Assembly (NCBI RefSeq): GCF_031344075.1
Contig: NZ_JAVJAN010000018.1
Location: forward strand, 1-64,000
DNA length: 64,000 nt
Direction: 5' to 3'
Source: Clostridium aquiflavi
GTDB lineage: Bacteria > Bacillota > Clostridia > Clostridiales > Clostridiaceae
Below are positions 52,941-61,544 of this stretch, piece by piece (within the stretch, counting starts at the first letter, position 1; every line of letters begins with the position of its first letter). A model generated the notes under the pieces. That model was not told where the DNA came from, did not search any database, and saw nothing but the letters and a program-made list of their open reading frames with translations. The position numbers and the translations under genes are program-made.

Positions 52941-53633
52941 TTATTTATGTCTTGGGTCCATTAATTCAGCAGCGTCAGCAACTCTTCCGTATTGACCTCT
53001 AGCTTCTTCTAATGCTTTATTAGCATCCATACCCTTGCCTATGTTTTCCATCATTTTTCCTAAATTAACGAATTTATATCCGATAATTTCTTTGTCTTCA
53101 TCTAAAGCTACGTCAGTAACGTATCCTTCAGCCATTTCTAAGTATCTAGGTCCTTTAGCAAGAGTTCCGTACATAGTACCAACTTGAGATCTTAGACCTT
53201 TTCCTAAATCTTCAAGACCTGCTCCTACTGGTAATCCACCTTCTGAGAACGCAGTTTGAGTTCTTCCATAAACTATTTGTAAGAATAATTCTCTCATAGC
53301 TGTGTTTATAGCGTCACAAACTAAATCTGTGTTTAATGCTTCTAATATAGTCTTTCCTGGTAATATTTCTGAAGCCATTGCAGCTGAATGAGTCATTCCT
53401 GAACATCCTATTGTTTCTACTAAAGCTTCTTCGATTATACCGTCCTTAACATTTAGAGTTAATTTACAAGCTCCTTGTTGTGGTGCACACCAACCTATTC
53501 CATGAGTTAATCCTGATATATCAGTTACTTCTTTAGATTGTACCCATTTTCCTTCTGCAGGAATTGGTGCTGGTCCGTGATTAGGACCCTTAGCAACTAC
53601 ACACATTTCTTCAACTTCTTTTGAATACATCAT
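52941..53633 (-). CDS. NifU-like Fe-S scaffold partner of the GGGtGRT protein
   Basis: The 230-aa protein has a NifU-type N-terminal scaffold pattern: GIGWCAPQQGACKLTL (two Cys, about 43-58), ETIGCSGMTHSAAMASEILP (about 82-101, Cys) and LNTDLVCDAINTAMRE (about 107-122, Cys). The C-terminal half (EGGLPVGAGLEDLGKGLRSQ, VTDVALDEDKEIIGYKF) is family specific. It may assemble or hold an Fe-S cluster or sulfur for the GGGtGRT protein. A strong GAGAGGAG site precedes ATG-ATG. A structured leader lies upstream. Confidence 0.85.
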   Translation of the reverse strand: MMYSKEVEEMCVVAKGPNHGPAPIPAEGKWVQSKEVTDISGLTHGIGWCAPQQGACKLTLNVKDGIIEEALVETIGCSGMTHSAAMASEILPGKTILEALNTDLVCDAINTAMRELFLQIVYGRTQTAFSEGGLPVGAGLEDLGKGLRSQVGTMYGTLAKGPRYLEMAEGYVTDVALDEDKEIIGYKFVNLGKMMENIGKGMDANKALEEARGQYGRVADAAELMDPRHK

Positions 53634-53665
53634 ATAAATTTGCTCCTCTCCCTAATTAATAGATA

Positions 53666-53750
53666 AGTACTATAATAAAAACTTAAAATTTATCTTTTTT
53701 AATATAGTACTGGGCTTAAAAACATCCCACCGGGATATCAATGCCCTATT
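53666..53750 (-). promoter_or_regulatory. Structured leader of the GGGtGRT operon, candidate riboswitch
   Basis: On the minus strand, GGGC (53743-53746) pairs with GCCC (53712-53715) around an inner stem ATCCC-GGT-GGGAT (53724-53736) with purine-rich internal loops. Downstream, AGTACTATA (53703-53711) pairs perfectly with TATAGTACT (53666-53674). The leader ends about 33 nt before the start codon. I do not match it to a named riboswitch class. It might sense sulfur, iron or a cofactor. Confidence 0.5.
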
Positions 53751-53880
53751 CCTATTCTAGCAAATGATTTATTATGTAACAACCTTTATTTAAAAATTTT
53801 GATAAAAAAAACTTAAAAGATTTAACTTGAATTATATTTTATACTATGGTAAAATATCACTTGTTCAACAATATGAATAT

Positions 53881-53967
53881 GCCGCTATGATGGAATTGGC
53901 AGACGTGGTGGACTCAAAATCCTCTGGTAGTGATATCGTGCCGGTTCGAATCCGGCTAGCGGCACCA
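53881..53967 (+). tRNA. tRNA-Leu (anticodon CAA)
   Basis: An 87-nt tRNA with acceptor stem GCCGCTA/TAGCGGC, D-arm TGGAATTGGCAGAC, anticodon loop CTCAAAA (CAA), a long type-II variable arm, T-arm GCCGG-TTCGAAT-CCGGC and encoded CCA. One T-T mismatch is present in the anticodon stem (GTGGA/TCCTC). A terminator follows. Confidence 0.92.
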
Positions 53968-53979
53968 TTTATTTATAAG

Positions 53980-54027
53980 AATGGCTGTATTACTTGGTTT
54001 AAATACCTTGTAGTACAGCCATTTTTC
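53980..54027 (+). terminator. Terminator after tRNA-Leu
   Basis: AATGGCTGTATTAC, loop, GTAGTACAGCCATT, then TTTCTTTG. Confidence 0.8.
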
Positions 54028-54072
54028 TTTGTTTACTAATTTTTATTTATTGAATATTTCTAAAAGTTACTA

Positions 54073-54330
54073 TTAATGAACAAGTAATTTTTTTATTTCT
54101 CTTACTTCTTCTATTGTAAGTCCTACTCCTTGTGCCACTATTTCTTCACTTACTCCAAGCTTTAAAAGATTTTCTGCTGATTTCTTTGCTTTTATTTCTT
54201 CACCTTTTTCTATTCCTTTTTCTATTCCCCTTTTTTCAACTTCAGGATCATATAAAGTTTTAGTCATCTTTAATACCTCCTCATTAAGCTTTTTATCATC
54301 ATCATATTTATCATTTAAATATTCAAACAA
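54073..54330 (-). pseudogene. Rpn/PDDEXK nuclease C-terminal remnant
   Basis: The 85 residues (KMTKTLYDPEVEKRGIEKGI, EKGEEIKAKKSAENLLKLGV, SEEIVAQGVGLTIEEVREIK) are the typical C-terminal tail of Rpn-family recombination-promoting nucleases. The N-terminal nuclease domain is gone. There is no convincing ribosome site. The 369-nt gap 54331-54699 upstream holds decayed DNA and an eroded palindrome. Confidence 0.65.
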
Positions 54331-54436
54331 GTTACCTATAACTACGAGAATTTCTGAGGAACGTATTTCCTATGGAAATGCGGGCTATGTTGCTAATCTC
54401 ATTCCTCGCTAAGCAACATATTCCTCTCCCCAAAAC

Positions 54437-54473
54437 AACATCTAAAGTTCTATTTTACCCCCTTAGAAATTCT
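54437..54473. repeat. Eroded copy of the 1052/9721 palindrome
   Basis: ACATCTAAAGTTCTATTTTA, then CCCCCTTAGAAAT resembles ATCTAAGGTG-CTGTTTTAC-CACCTTAGAT with several changes. This supports a repeat family rather than one duplicated terminator. Confidence 0.35.
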
Positions 54474-54699
54474 AAGCACCTTTACATTTACAAAATATGT
54501 TATAATCAATTTATTATAGAGATACATTTCAAAGCAAATAAAAAAAATACACTAAAGTCATATTAATGAACTTTATATAAATAAAAAGATACATTTTATA
54601 TAAAATCAATTAATATATAAATAACTTCAAAACCGAGTAATTTCCTATTATATACCTTACACACATAAATCTATGAGTAAAAATTTTTAGGAGGAAAAT

Positions 54700-55458
54700 A
54701 TGTTTTATAAAGAAATAAAAGATTTATTAAATAAATTAGATAGTACCAATATTGAAGATCTAAAGCCAACTTTAACAAGAAAAGTTAATGAGCTTATTTT
54801 AAACATAAATGATGATAATATGTCTGATTGTGAGTTAGAAGAACTATGTGATTTCTTTATAACTAGAGAAACATTAAGAGAAGATGCAAGACAAGATGAT
54901 TCATTAATGGAAGGGATACTTATAGAGAATTTCATTAAAGCATTTGATGAATTTATAGCTGAAATTAATACTGGTGAATATATTTCAGATGCTATTGACT
55001 TAACCAATACTGCTATAAGAAGCATTGGAGGAATTGCACGAGGATTTAGGTTAATGAAAAAATACGCTCCAAAAGAAGGTGTTATTAACAATACTCCGTA
55101 TTTAATAGAGTTAAAAGATGAATTTTATAAACAGTTACGATCATATGGAGCCAAAGGACTTTATGAAGAACACTTTGTAATATGTGGCCTTATTAATACC
55201 ATAAAATTTGACTTAGAAGAGCAATCACAAGAACATGGAAGATACATTATTTCCTTTCTTACAGATTATGAAACACAAAAATTAAAAAGTTTTGAGGAAT
55301 TTGAAAATGAACCTCATTTAAATGAATCTAAAATTAAAATGAAACGTGAGTTTGGAATAGAGCTTCAAAGAAGAATTTATTCATGGGATAACTTAACAAA
55401 AAAACTAACAGATCATTACTATTTAGAAAGTCTATATAAAGAAGAATGTGGTGATTAA
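54700..55458 (+). CDS. Helical protein of unknown function, 252 aa
   Basis: The cytosolic, acidic protein is largely helical. It has an N-terminal KEIKDLLNKLDSTNIEDLKP, a middle with DAIDLTNTAIRSIGGIARGF and a charged C-terminus (KREFGIELQRRIYSWDNLTK). No signal peptide, span or known motif is seen. An AGGAGG ribosome site precedes the ATG. It stands alone on the plus strand between hairpins. I do not recognise the family. Confidence 0.65.
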   Translation: MFYKEIKDLLNKLDSTNIEDLKPTLTRKVNELILNINDDNMSDCELEELCDFFITRETLREDARQDDSLMEGILIENFIKAFDEFIAEINTGEYISDAIDLTNTAIRSIGGIARGFRLMKKYAPKEGVINNTPYLIELKDEFYKQLRSYGAKGLYEEHFVICGLINTIKFDLEEQSQEHGRYIISFLTDYETQKLKSFEEFENEPHLNESKIKMKREFGIELQRRIYSWDNLTKKLTDHYYLESLYKEECGD

Positions 55459-55501
55459 ACACGCATCACATAAGCAAATTCTTAAATTCTAAAATTTATT
55501 T

Positions 55502-55553
55502 ATTCTAAAAATCTAAACTTCTTTTCTTCTTAAGAATTTTAGATTTTTAGAAT
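55502..55553. terminator. Terminator after the 54.7 kb gene
   Basis: ATTCTAAAAATCTAAA and its perfect complement TTTAGATTTTTAGAAT. Confidence 0.75.
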
Positions 55554-55696
55554 TTAATACAATTACTACTATTTTTAATGAATTGGAGAAAAATATAATA
55601 CGGAATCTCTTTCTTACAAACTAAATCACGCTCTTCATTCTACTTTTTAACTCTTGCCATTTCTTTTGCATTTTCACATATAATTAATATAAAAAT

Positions 55697-55746
55697 AAAA
55701 GACTGTAATAAGATTTATTTCTATACAAATCTCATTACAGTCTTTT
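55697..55746 (-). terminator. Terminator after the DUF1846 gene
   Basis: AAAAGACTGTAATAAGAT and ATCTCATTACAGTCTTTT pair with one mismatch. Confidence 0.8.
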
Positions 55747-55789
55747 GATATTTTAATTTTTAACTAAAGCTCTGTTTTAAATAAACAAT

Positions 55790-57298
55790 TTAGTTATTAT
55801 AATAAAGACTTTCTGATGGATAATTAGGATCACATGTAACATCTATTCCTAATTTTCCTAAAGTTGTATCATCTGCTCTTAATAATATAGTTGTAGCGTG
55901 AGCTTGACAACCTCTTAATAAAGGTAATTTTTCCATAGCAACTTGTGCTGTTGGATTTGTTGCTGCTGAAATACTTAACGCTGTAAGAACTTCTTCACAA
56001 TTTAATGATATATTCTTTTCATTAAAAGTCTTAGACTTTAAGTTCATTATTGGTTCTAATATAACAGGTGAAATTAAGTATATATCATCTGAAATATTAG
56101 CTAAATATTTTATAGCATTAATTGTTACAGCTGCAGCCCCATCCATTAAATCTGAGCTCTTTCCTGTTAAAATTGTTCCATCATTTAATTCTAATGCTAC
56201 TACTGGACAAATTTCATTTTCATCTGTAGCCATCTTTAATTTCGCAGATTTTTCTCTAGCTGGAAGAACAACTTTTCTATCAGTTTCTTTTAAGTCTACT
56301 TCTTCCATTATTAATTTAGATCTGTCGAAAGTTTCTTTATCTGCATATCCTTTTTTATAATCACAACCAGTTTTAAAATATCTTCTTATTATTTCTTGCT
56401 TTGATGCTTCTTTAACTGCATCATCATCAACTATTCCAAATCCAACTCTATTAACGCCCATATCAGTTGGTGATTTATAAATAGATTCTTTACCTGTAAT
56501 CTTTTCTATTATTCTCTTTAATACTGGAAAGCTTTCAATATCTCTGTTGTAATTTACAGTAACCTTATTGTATGCATCCATATGGAATGAATCAAGCATA
56601 TTAACGTCCTTTAAATCAACTGTTGCAGCTTCATATGCAATGTTTAATGGGTGTTTTAATGGAACATTCCATACTGGGAATGTTTCAAACTTAGAATATC
56701 CCGCAGCATTTCCCCTTTTTGATTCATGGTATAATTGACTAAGACAAGTAGCAAGTTTTCCACTACCAGGACCTGGTGCTGTTACAACTACTATTGGTTT
56801 TGTAGTTTCAATATATGGATTTTGTCCGTAACCTTCTTCACTAACTATTGTATCAACATCTGTTGGATATCCTTTTGTTGATTTATGCTTATAAACTTTG
56901 ATGCCTCTTCTTTCAAGCTTATTTATAAATACTGTAGTCGCTGGTTGACCATTATATCTTGTAATAACTACACTATTAACTTCTAATTCATAAGTTCTTA
57001 AGTCATCAATAAGTCTTAAGACATCCATATCATATGTAATACCAAAATCGCCTCTTATTTTGTTTCTTTCTATATCTCCTGCATAAACACATATTACTAC
57101 TTCAACTTTTTCTTTTAACTTGTGCAGTAATTTAATCTTTGCATTTTCATCAAATCCTGGAAGAACTCTCATTGCATGTCTATCATTAAAAAGTTTGCCA
57201 CCAAATTCTAAATATAGCTTATCATAGCTATCAACTCTCTCTAAGATATACTTTGATTGTTCCTCTAAATATTTTTCATGATCAAATCCTATTTTCAT
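55790..57298 (-). CDS. UPF0371/DUF1846 protein
   Basis: The 502-aa cytosolic protein matches the DUF1846 (UPF0371) family along its length: IGFDHEKYLEEQSKYILERV, LEFGGKLFNDRHAMRVLPGF, VVVTAPGPGSGKLATCLSQL (P-loop-like), NRVGFGIVDDDAVKEASKQE and the C-terminal NPTAQVAMEKLPLLRGCQAH. Family length is about 500 aa. Structures exist but the reaction is uncertain. It is monocistronic. Confidence 0.92.
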   Translation of the reverse strand: MKIGFDHEKYLEEQSKYILERVDSYDKLYLEFGGKLFNDRHAMRVLPGFDENAKIKLLHKLKEKVEVVICVYAGDIERNKIRGDFGITYDMDVLRLIDDLRTYELEVNSVVITRYNGQPATTVFINKLERRGIKVYKHKSTKGYPTDVDTIVSEEGYGQNPYIETTKPIVVVTAPGPGSGKLATCLSQLYHESKRGNAAGYSKFETFPVWNVPLKHPLNIAYEAATVDLKDVNMLDSFHMDAYNKVTVNYNRDIESFPVLKRIIEKITGKESIYKSPTDMGVNRVGFGIVDDDAVKEASKQEIIRRYFKTGCDYKKGYADKETFDRSKLIMEEVDLKETDRKVVLPAREKSAKLKMATDENEICPVVALELNDGTILTGKSSDLMDGAAAVTINAIKYLANISDDIYLISPVILEPIMNLKSKTFNEKNISLNCEEVLTALSISAATNPTAQVAMEKLPLLRGCQAHATTILLRADDTTLGKLGIDVTCDPNYPSESLYYNN

Positions 57299-57813
57299 TA
57301 TGTTACCTCACTCACTTCTTGCTTACTAAAAATTCATTATTACATTATTTCATAAAATAAGGTCATTGTAAATTTAATTTTTTCCACTTTATGAAATTTT
57401 AAATTAGCTTAATCTTGCTTGTATCATATCACCATAAATTCCCATCAACGCTAAAGTCATACTACATCAAACAAAAGTAATAAATCTTTTAATTTAATTC
57501 TTGATAAATTATTTTTTATATACAGCTTTTAAATTTTTTATATTCATAATTTTATATTTCCCTGTAATTGTTCACATAATTTATAAAAACAAAAAATATA
57601 TTTAATATTAAAAACAACATATAATTGGTTTAATAAATATAAGTACATTGATTATGTTGATATGTATAAATAAATTATATTAAATATAATAATATGTGTT
57701 AAATATTGCAATTCTCCAAAACCTTAAATAAAACTATAATAAGTTTGTATTTTTTTATTTGGAGAACTTATTTTTTTAAAAGTATATGAATTTTTAAATA
57801 TTCACCTATTAAG
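57299..57813. other. Gap of 515 nt with no gene
   Basis: Very AT-rich DNA. I see no supported gene, hairpin terminator or repeat, apart from an 18-codon frame near 57460 that I do not believe. Confidence 0.5.
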
Positions 57814-58323
57814 TTAAGAGAAAAGGTTCATCTTTTCTTTTATTTGTTCCCAAGAAATAGGAGTATAATTTATACGTTCTACACATGCACAAAATGATTG
57901 TTTTGAATAATCAACATACATTTCATTTCCATGTACATGACCATAAATATTGGCATAAGGCATATTTTTATTTAAATATAATGGTTTATGTGAAATCATC
58001 CAGAATTCATCCAAAATTATTGGATATTGATATACCTTCTTAAATCCGCATTCATAATAATATTCTTCTGAATTACTGTCATGATTGCCAACAATCAAGA
58101 TCTTTTGCCCTTTTAATTTATTACATATCTCTGTAGTCTTTTCCTTAGGATAAAGAGAAAAATCACCTATCATAAAAACTGTATCATCATCTGTTACAAC
58201 AGAATTCCATCTATTAATTAATTCTATATCCATTTCTTCTACATTAGCAAATGGTCTTTGTTCATAATCAATAATCTGACTATCTCCAAAATGAGTATCT
58301 CCTATAAAAAATATCTTTTTCAT
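57814..58323 (-). CDS. Calcineurin-like metallophosphoesterase under M-box control
   Basis: The 169-aa protein has all core motifs of the family: FFIGDTHFGD (residues 5-14), MIGDFSLYP (about 51-59), LIVGNHDSN (about 76-84), SHKPLY (about 110) and IYGHVHGNEM (about 126-135). Such enzymes use two metal ions (often Mn2+ or Mg2+) to cleave phosphoesters of nucleotides, nucleic acids or small molecules. It is the only gene after an M-box riboswitch with a terminator 14 nt before the ribosome site, which points to repression in high Mg2+. The substrate is unknown. Confidence 0.85.
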   Translation of the reverse strand: MKKIFFIGDTHFGDSQIIDYEQRPFANVEEMDIELINRWNSVVTDDDTVFMIGDFSLYPKEKTTEICNKLKGQKILIVGNHDSNSEEYYYECGFKKVYQYPIILDEFWMISHKPLYLNKNMPYANIYGHVHGNEMYVDYSKQSFCACVERINYTPISWEQIKEKMNLFS

Positions 58324-58340
58324 TGTATCTCCTTATAAAA

Positions 58341-58548
58341 TAAAAATCCTCGCTCAGCTAAAAACTGAACGAGGACATAAAATACACGTTATAAATAAAC
58401 CTTTCGTTAAAGCTTTAGCTTCATAGGGCAATGAAATTGCATTAGAATACGCCTTAAAATCAACGTATCCTGCTAACCTTCTCATAGTGTCTCCACTACT
58501 CCGAGGCAGCAACCAGTATCCCTATGGTAACCTCACCTACTGATTCTT
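58341..58548 (-). promoter_or_regulatory. M-box (ykoK) magnesium riboswitch with terminator
   Basis: On the minus strand the conserved M-box segments run in order: GTAGGTGAGGTTACC, ATAGGGATACTGGTTGCTGC, GGTTAGCAGGA, TGCCCTATGAAGCTAAAGC and TTAACGAAAG (58400-58547). A terminator follows (ATCCTCGCTCAG/CTGAACGAGGA, 58347-58376, then T5) and the phosphoesterase ribosome site. In known M-boxes Mg2+ binding promotes the terminator. Here it would shut off a phosphoesterase rather than a Mg2+ transporter. Confidence 0.88.
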
Positions 58549-58693
58549 ATTCAATTGTTATAATTTTTTTAATATTATATTAGTATATGTACCTGCATGA
58601 AATTTGTCAACAACTTTATTAGCAATTGGTTTCAATACTTCCCTTAACTTTATCTAATATTATTATTTTGGGAATATTTTTCAATCTTTTACT

Positions 58694-59353
58694 TTATTTT
58701 TTATTTAGGCAACTTTGTATCATTTGTTGTGTTGGGCAAGTTCCTTGACAAGTTCCTTTACCATTAAATGAATTTTGACCTTCTATAACTTTAACGTTTG
58801 AACATTGATTTTCTGCACTAGTGCATCCGTTTGCTGAGTTTGTACAGTCAGTGTTACATTTGTTATCTGATCCATTTGCGCAAGAATTTGAACAATTATT
58901 TTCTGAATTTGTACAATCAGTGCTACATGTATTATCTGACGTGTTTGCACAAGAATTTGTGCAATTATTTGTAGATTTCGCTTCTTTTTCACCTGAATTC
59001 ACTGTAGCTTCATTACTAGTCTCAGGCACTGCTGTATTTGTAGATTCTGCTTTTTGATCATTAACTTCTGTATTAACTTCTGTATTAACTTCTGTATTAC
59101 CTTTAGTAGCTTCATTACTTACCTTAGATGCTGCTGCATCTGTAGATTCTACTTTTTGATCATTAGCTTCTGGAATTACTTGATTAACTTCTGTATTTGC
59201 ATCTTTAGACTCTGTATCCTCTTTAGTACCTTCAATTGCTTGTGTAGTTACTGCTTGTGCACTTACATTTCTAGTACAAGCAAAACTTGCTGTTCCTCCA
59301 ATTAATAACGTACTAACTACAGATAAAATCACAATAAACTTCTTTTTATTCAT
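58694..59353 (-). CDS. Exported cysteine-rich repeat protein
   Basis: The 219-aa protein has a signal peptide (1-33, ending NVSAQA). A Thr/Glu/Val-rich low-complexity stalk follows (35-125, with GNTEVNTEVNTEVNDQK coded by tandem DNA repeats). Its C-terminal region (128-219) has 13 Cys in two repeats of about 23 residues (NNCTNSCANTSDNTCSTDC and NNCSNSCANGSDNKCNTDC). The family is unknown. It is transcribed in the same direction as, and after, trx and ccdA-tlpA. It may bind metal or form disulfides outside the cell. Confidence 0.75.
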   Translation of the reverse strand: MNKKKFIVILSVVSTLLIGGTASFACTRNVSAQAVTTQAIEGTKEDTESKDANTEVNQVIPEANDQKVESTDAAASKVSNEATKGNTEVNTEVNTEVNDQKAESTNTAVPETSNEATVNSGEKEAKSTNNCTNSCANTSDNTCSTDCTNSENNCSNSCANGSDNKCNTDCTNSANGCTSAENQCSNVKVIEGQNSFNGKGTCQGTCPTQQMIQSCLNKK

Positions 59354-59623
59354 GTTAATTCCCCTTTTAATTTAAATTTAGTAACTTAAAAAATTACTAT
59401 TTTTAATTTTGAAGTTGTTACTTGTTTTATGTTCCTCAACTTCATGACCTTATTATAATTAAAAATTTCACTTAAATATATAGTTGATAATTGGACAATC
59501 TAATATAAACTTCCTGTATATCCTTAGATTCTTTTTCAAAAATTGTTTGATTTTTCTTATAATTCCCTTAACCTTAAAACAAAATGTCCTATAGCTTATC
59601 TTAAATTTAATATTAATTTTTTT

Positions 59624-60928
59624 CTATCTATTTTCTTTGGTTTCATTTATTATGCTTTTCATTTGTTCCTTGCTTAAAGCACCATTTACATAGCCATAAA
59701 CATTTCCATCTTTATCTATCATAAATGTAGTTGGTAAAGACATTATTCTATAATTATTAAATACCTCTCCACTCTCATCAAAAACTACTGGGAATGTATA
59801 TTCCTGCTCATTTAAGAATTGTTTAATTCCTTCTATGTCCTTTTCTTCTCCACCTGGTTGAGCTAATCCTAAGATAATAACATCATCTTTATTATAATTA
59901 AATTCTTTATACAGCTCTTCTATATGAGGCATCTCCCTACGACATGGCGGACACCATGTTGCCCAGAAATTTAAAAATACAGTTTTACCTTTATAATCAG
60001 ATAATTTATGAACATTTCCATACTGATCCTTTAACGTAAAATCAAATGATGGTTGCAAAGGTTCCTTTTCTATATCTTCATTACTTGAATTTGTACTATT
60101 AGAATTATTTCTTTCTTCTGATTCTTTAATATATTGTTCTTCTCTTTTAATTTCTTCTTTTTCTTCTGAGGTTAATTTAGTATTTTCATTACTTCCTACT
60201 TGATTTAAATAACCTGTAACATTATTTAACCATCCTGTAAAAGTCATTACTCCCATAATTATCATTAGGACTCCACCTATTTTTATTGTATACTTCATAA
60301 CATTTTTATTATTTTTTATAAAATTTAAAGCTTGAGTTGTAAAAAGACCTAATATTAAAAATGGTATTACAAAGCCTAAGCAATATATTAAAACCAATAA
60401 ATTTCCAATAGCTGCATCTTTAGCACTTGATGCAAGAATTAAAACTGATGATAATGCTGGACCAACACAAGGTGTCCATGCAAAGCTAAATGTAAATCCC
60501 ATTATATAAGCTATTAAGGGATTTACCTTCTTTCCATTTAAGTTTATTTTTAATTTACGTTCTCTTTGCAAAAATTTAAATTCAAAAATTCCCATTTGAA
60601 ATAAACCTAAAATAATTATTATAATTCCACTAATTTTAGTGAAAATCATTTTATTATTATTAAAAAATGTTCCTATTGTGGTAAATGAAATTCCTAATAT
60701 GAAAAAAGCTGTTGAAATTCCTAGTACAAAAAATATAGTGTGAAATAATACTTTTTTTCTTTCATAAGTATATGTACCATCATTATTTTGTTTTTTAGCA
60801 TTTCCTGCTAAATACCCAATGTAAAGTGGTATTAAAGGTAATACACAAGGGGATAGAAATGAAACTATCCCCTCAAAAAATACTAATAAATAACTCACAT
60901 TACTTACAGAGGTTATTCCTTCAAACAT
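59624..60928 (-). CDS. CcdA-TlpA fusion: membrane electron carrier plus exported thioredoxin
   Basis: The 434-aa protein has a CcdA/DsbD-beta-like membrane domain with about six spans (1-235). It holds the redox Cys in VSFLSPCVLPLIPLYIGY (about 24-41) and FAWTPCVGPALSSVL (about 149-163). A Glu/Ser/Asn linker (245-285) leads to an exported TlpA/ResA-like thioredoxin domain (290-434) with FWATWCPPCRREMPHIEELY and cis-Pro SLPTTFMIDKDGN. It takes electrons from cytosolic thioredoxin, encoded one base upstream, and reduces disulfides outside the membrane. The likely clients are the cysteine-rich exported protein and the cytolysin nearby. Confidence 0.9.
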   Translation of the reverse strand: MFEGITSVSNVSYLLVFFEGIVSFLSPCVLPLIPLYIGYLAGNAKKQNNDGTYTYERKKVLFHTIFFVLGISTAFFILGISFTTIGTFFNNNKMIFTKISGIIIIILGLFQMGIFEFKFLQRERKLKINLNGKKVNPLIAYIMGFTFSFAWTPCVGPALSSVLILASSAKDAAIGNLLVLIYCLGFVIPFLILGLFTTQALNFIKNNKNVMKYTIKIGGVLMIIMGVMTFTGWLNNVTGYLNQVGSNENTKLTSEEKEEIKREEQYIKESEERNNSNSTNSSNEDIEKEPLQPSFDFTLKDQYGNVHKLSDYKGKTVFLNFWATWCPPCRREMPHIEELYKEFNYNKDDVIILGLAQPGGEEKDIEGIKQFLNEQEYTFPVVFDESGEVFNNYRIMSLPTTFMIDKDGNVYGYVNGALSKEQMKSIINETKENR

Positions 60929-60929
60929 T

Positions 60930-61247
60930 TTATAAATAAGCCTTTAATTTATTTGTTATATTTTCTTTTGGCATAAATCCAGTTAAGTTTTCTACTGCTT
61001 TTCCATCTTTAAATATTATCATTGTGGGAATAGAAAAAACTCCGTATTTTTGTGCTACTTCTCCACTTTCATCTACATCTAATTTAAACAATTTAGCCTT
61101 ATCATTAAATTCGTTACTAACTTCTTCAAAGATAGGTGCTAACATCTTACATGGACCACACCAATTTGCAAAAAAGTCAACCACTACTACTCCCTTAGTA
61201 TTTTCTACATTTTCCATAAATTCTCTGCTATTTATAATTTTAGCCAT
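60930..61247 (-). CDS. trxA: Thioredoxin
   Basis: The 105-aa protein has the active site FFANWCGPCKMLAPIFEEV and cis-Pro FSIPTMIIFKDGK. The start at 61247 (MAKIINSREF) is chosen because ATAGGAGGC lies directly before it; an upstream ATG at 61265 has no such site. It is the first gene of the operon with ccdA-tlpA (one base apart) and probably feeds electrons to CcdA. Its promoter region (61250-61540) is divergent to the cytolysin gene. Confidence 0.9.
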   Translation of the reverse strand: MAKIINSREFMENVENTKGVVVVDFFANWCGPCKMLAPIFEEVSNEFNDKAKLFKLDVDESGEVAQKYGVFSIPTMIIFKDGKAVENLTGFMPKENITNKLKAYL

Positions 61248-61544
61248 AATAAAGCCTCCTATCATATTTAAAACATATTATAATTGTATTTGTTAATTTT
61301 ATTATACTTGTATTTCTATAATACTTAAGTGACTTAATCACATTAAATTACTATAAAATACTATATTTATTATTTTAATTATTAGTAGTAATGTTTAAAA
61401 ATATATCGTCCTATAAAGCCTATGCAATATATTAATTGGTATTTATCCTCTGTTTTCTCTTTTTTTTCTAAAGTTTCTTGATTTTTGTCCGTATAAATAA
61501 CCAGCACCAAATATTATAACTATACAAAAAAGGGGGAAAATTAA

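Noticed and set aside
53881..53967. The T-T mismatch in the tRNA-Leu anticodon stem as evidence of a pseudo-tRNA
   Set aside because: All other stems, conserved bases and the encoded CCA are intact, and a terminator follows; one mismatch does not show loss of function.
57420..57480. An 18-codon frame (MTLALMGIYGDMIQARLS) upstream of the DUF1846 gene
   Set aside because: It is too short, has no clear ribosome site and no recognisable family.
58821..59305. Plus-strand frames opposite the cysteine-rich protein
   Set aside because: Their repeats (CINFCINFCINF) are the complement of the coding repeats on the minus strand; no start signals are seen.
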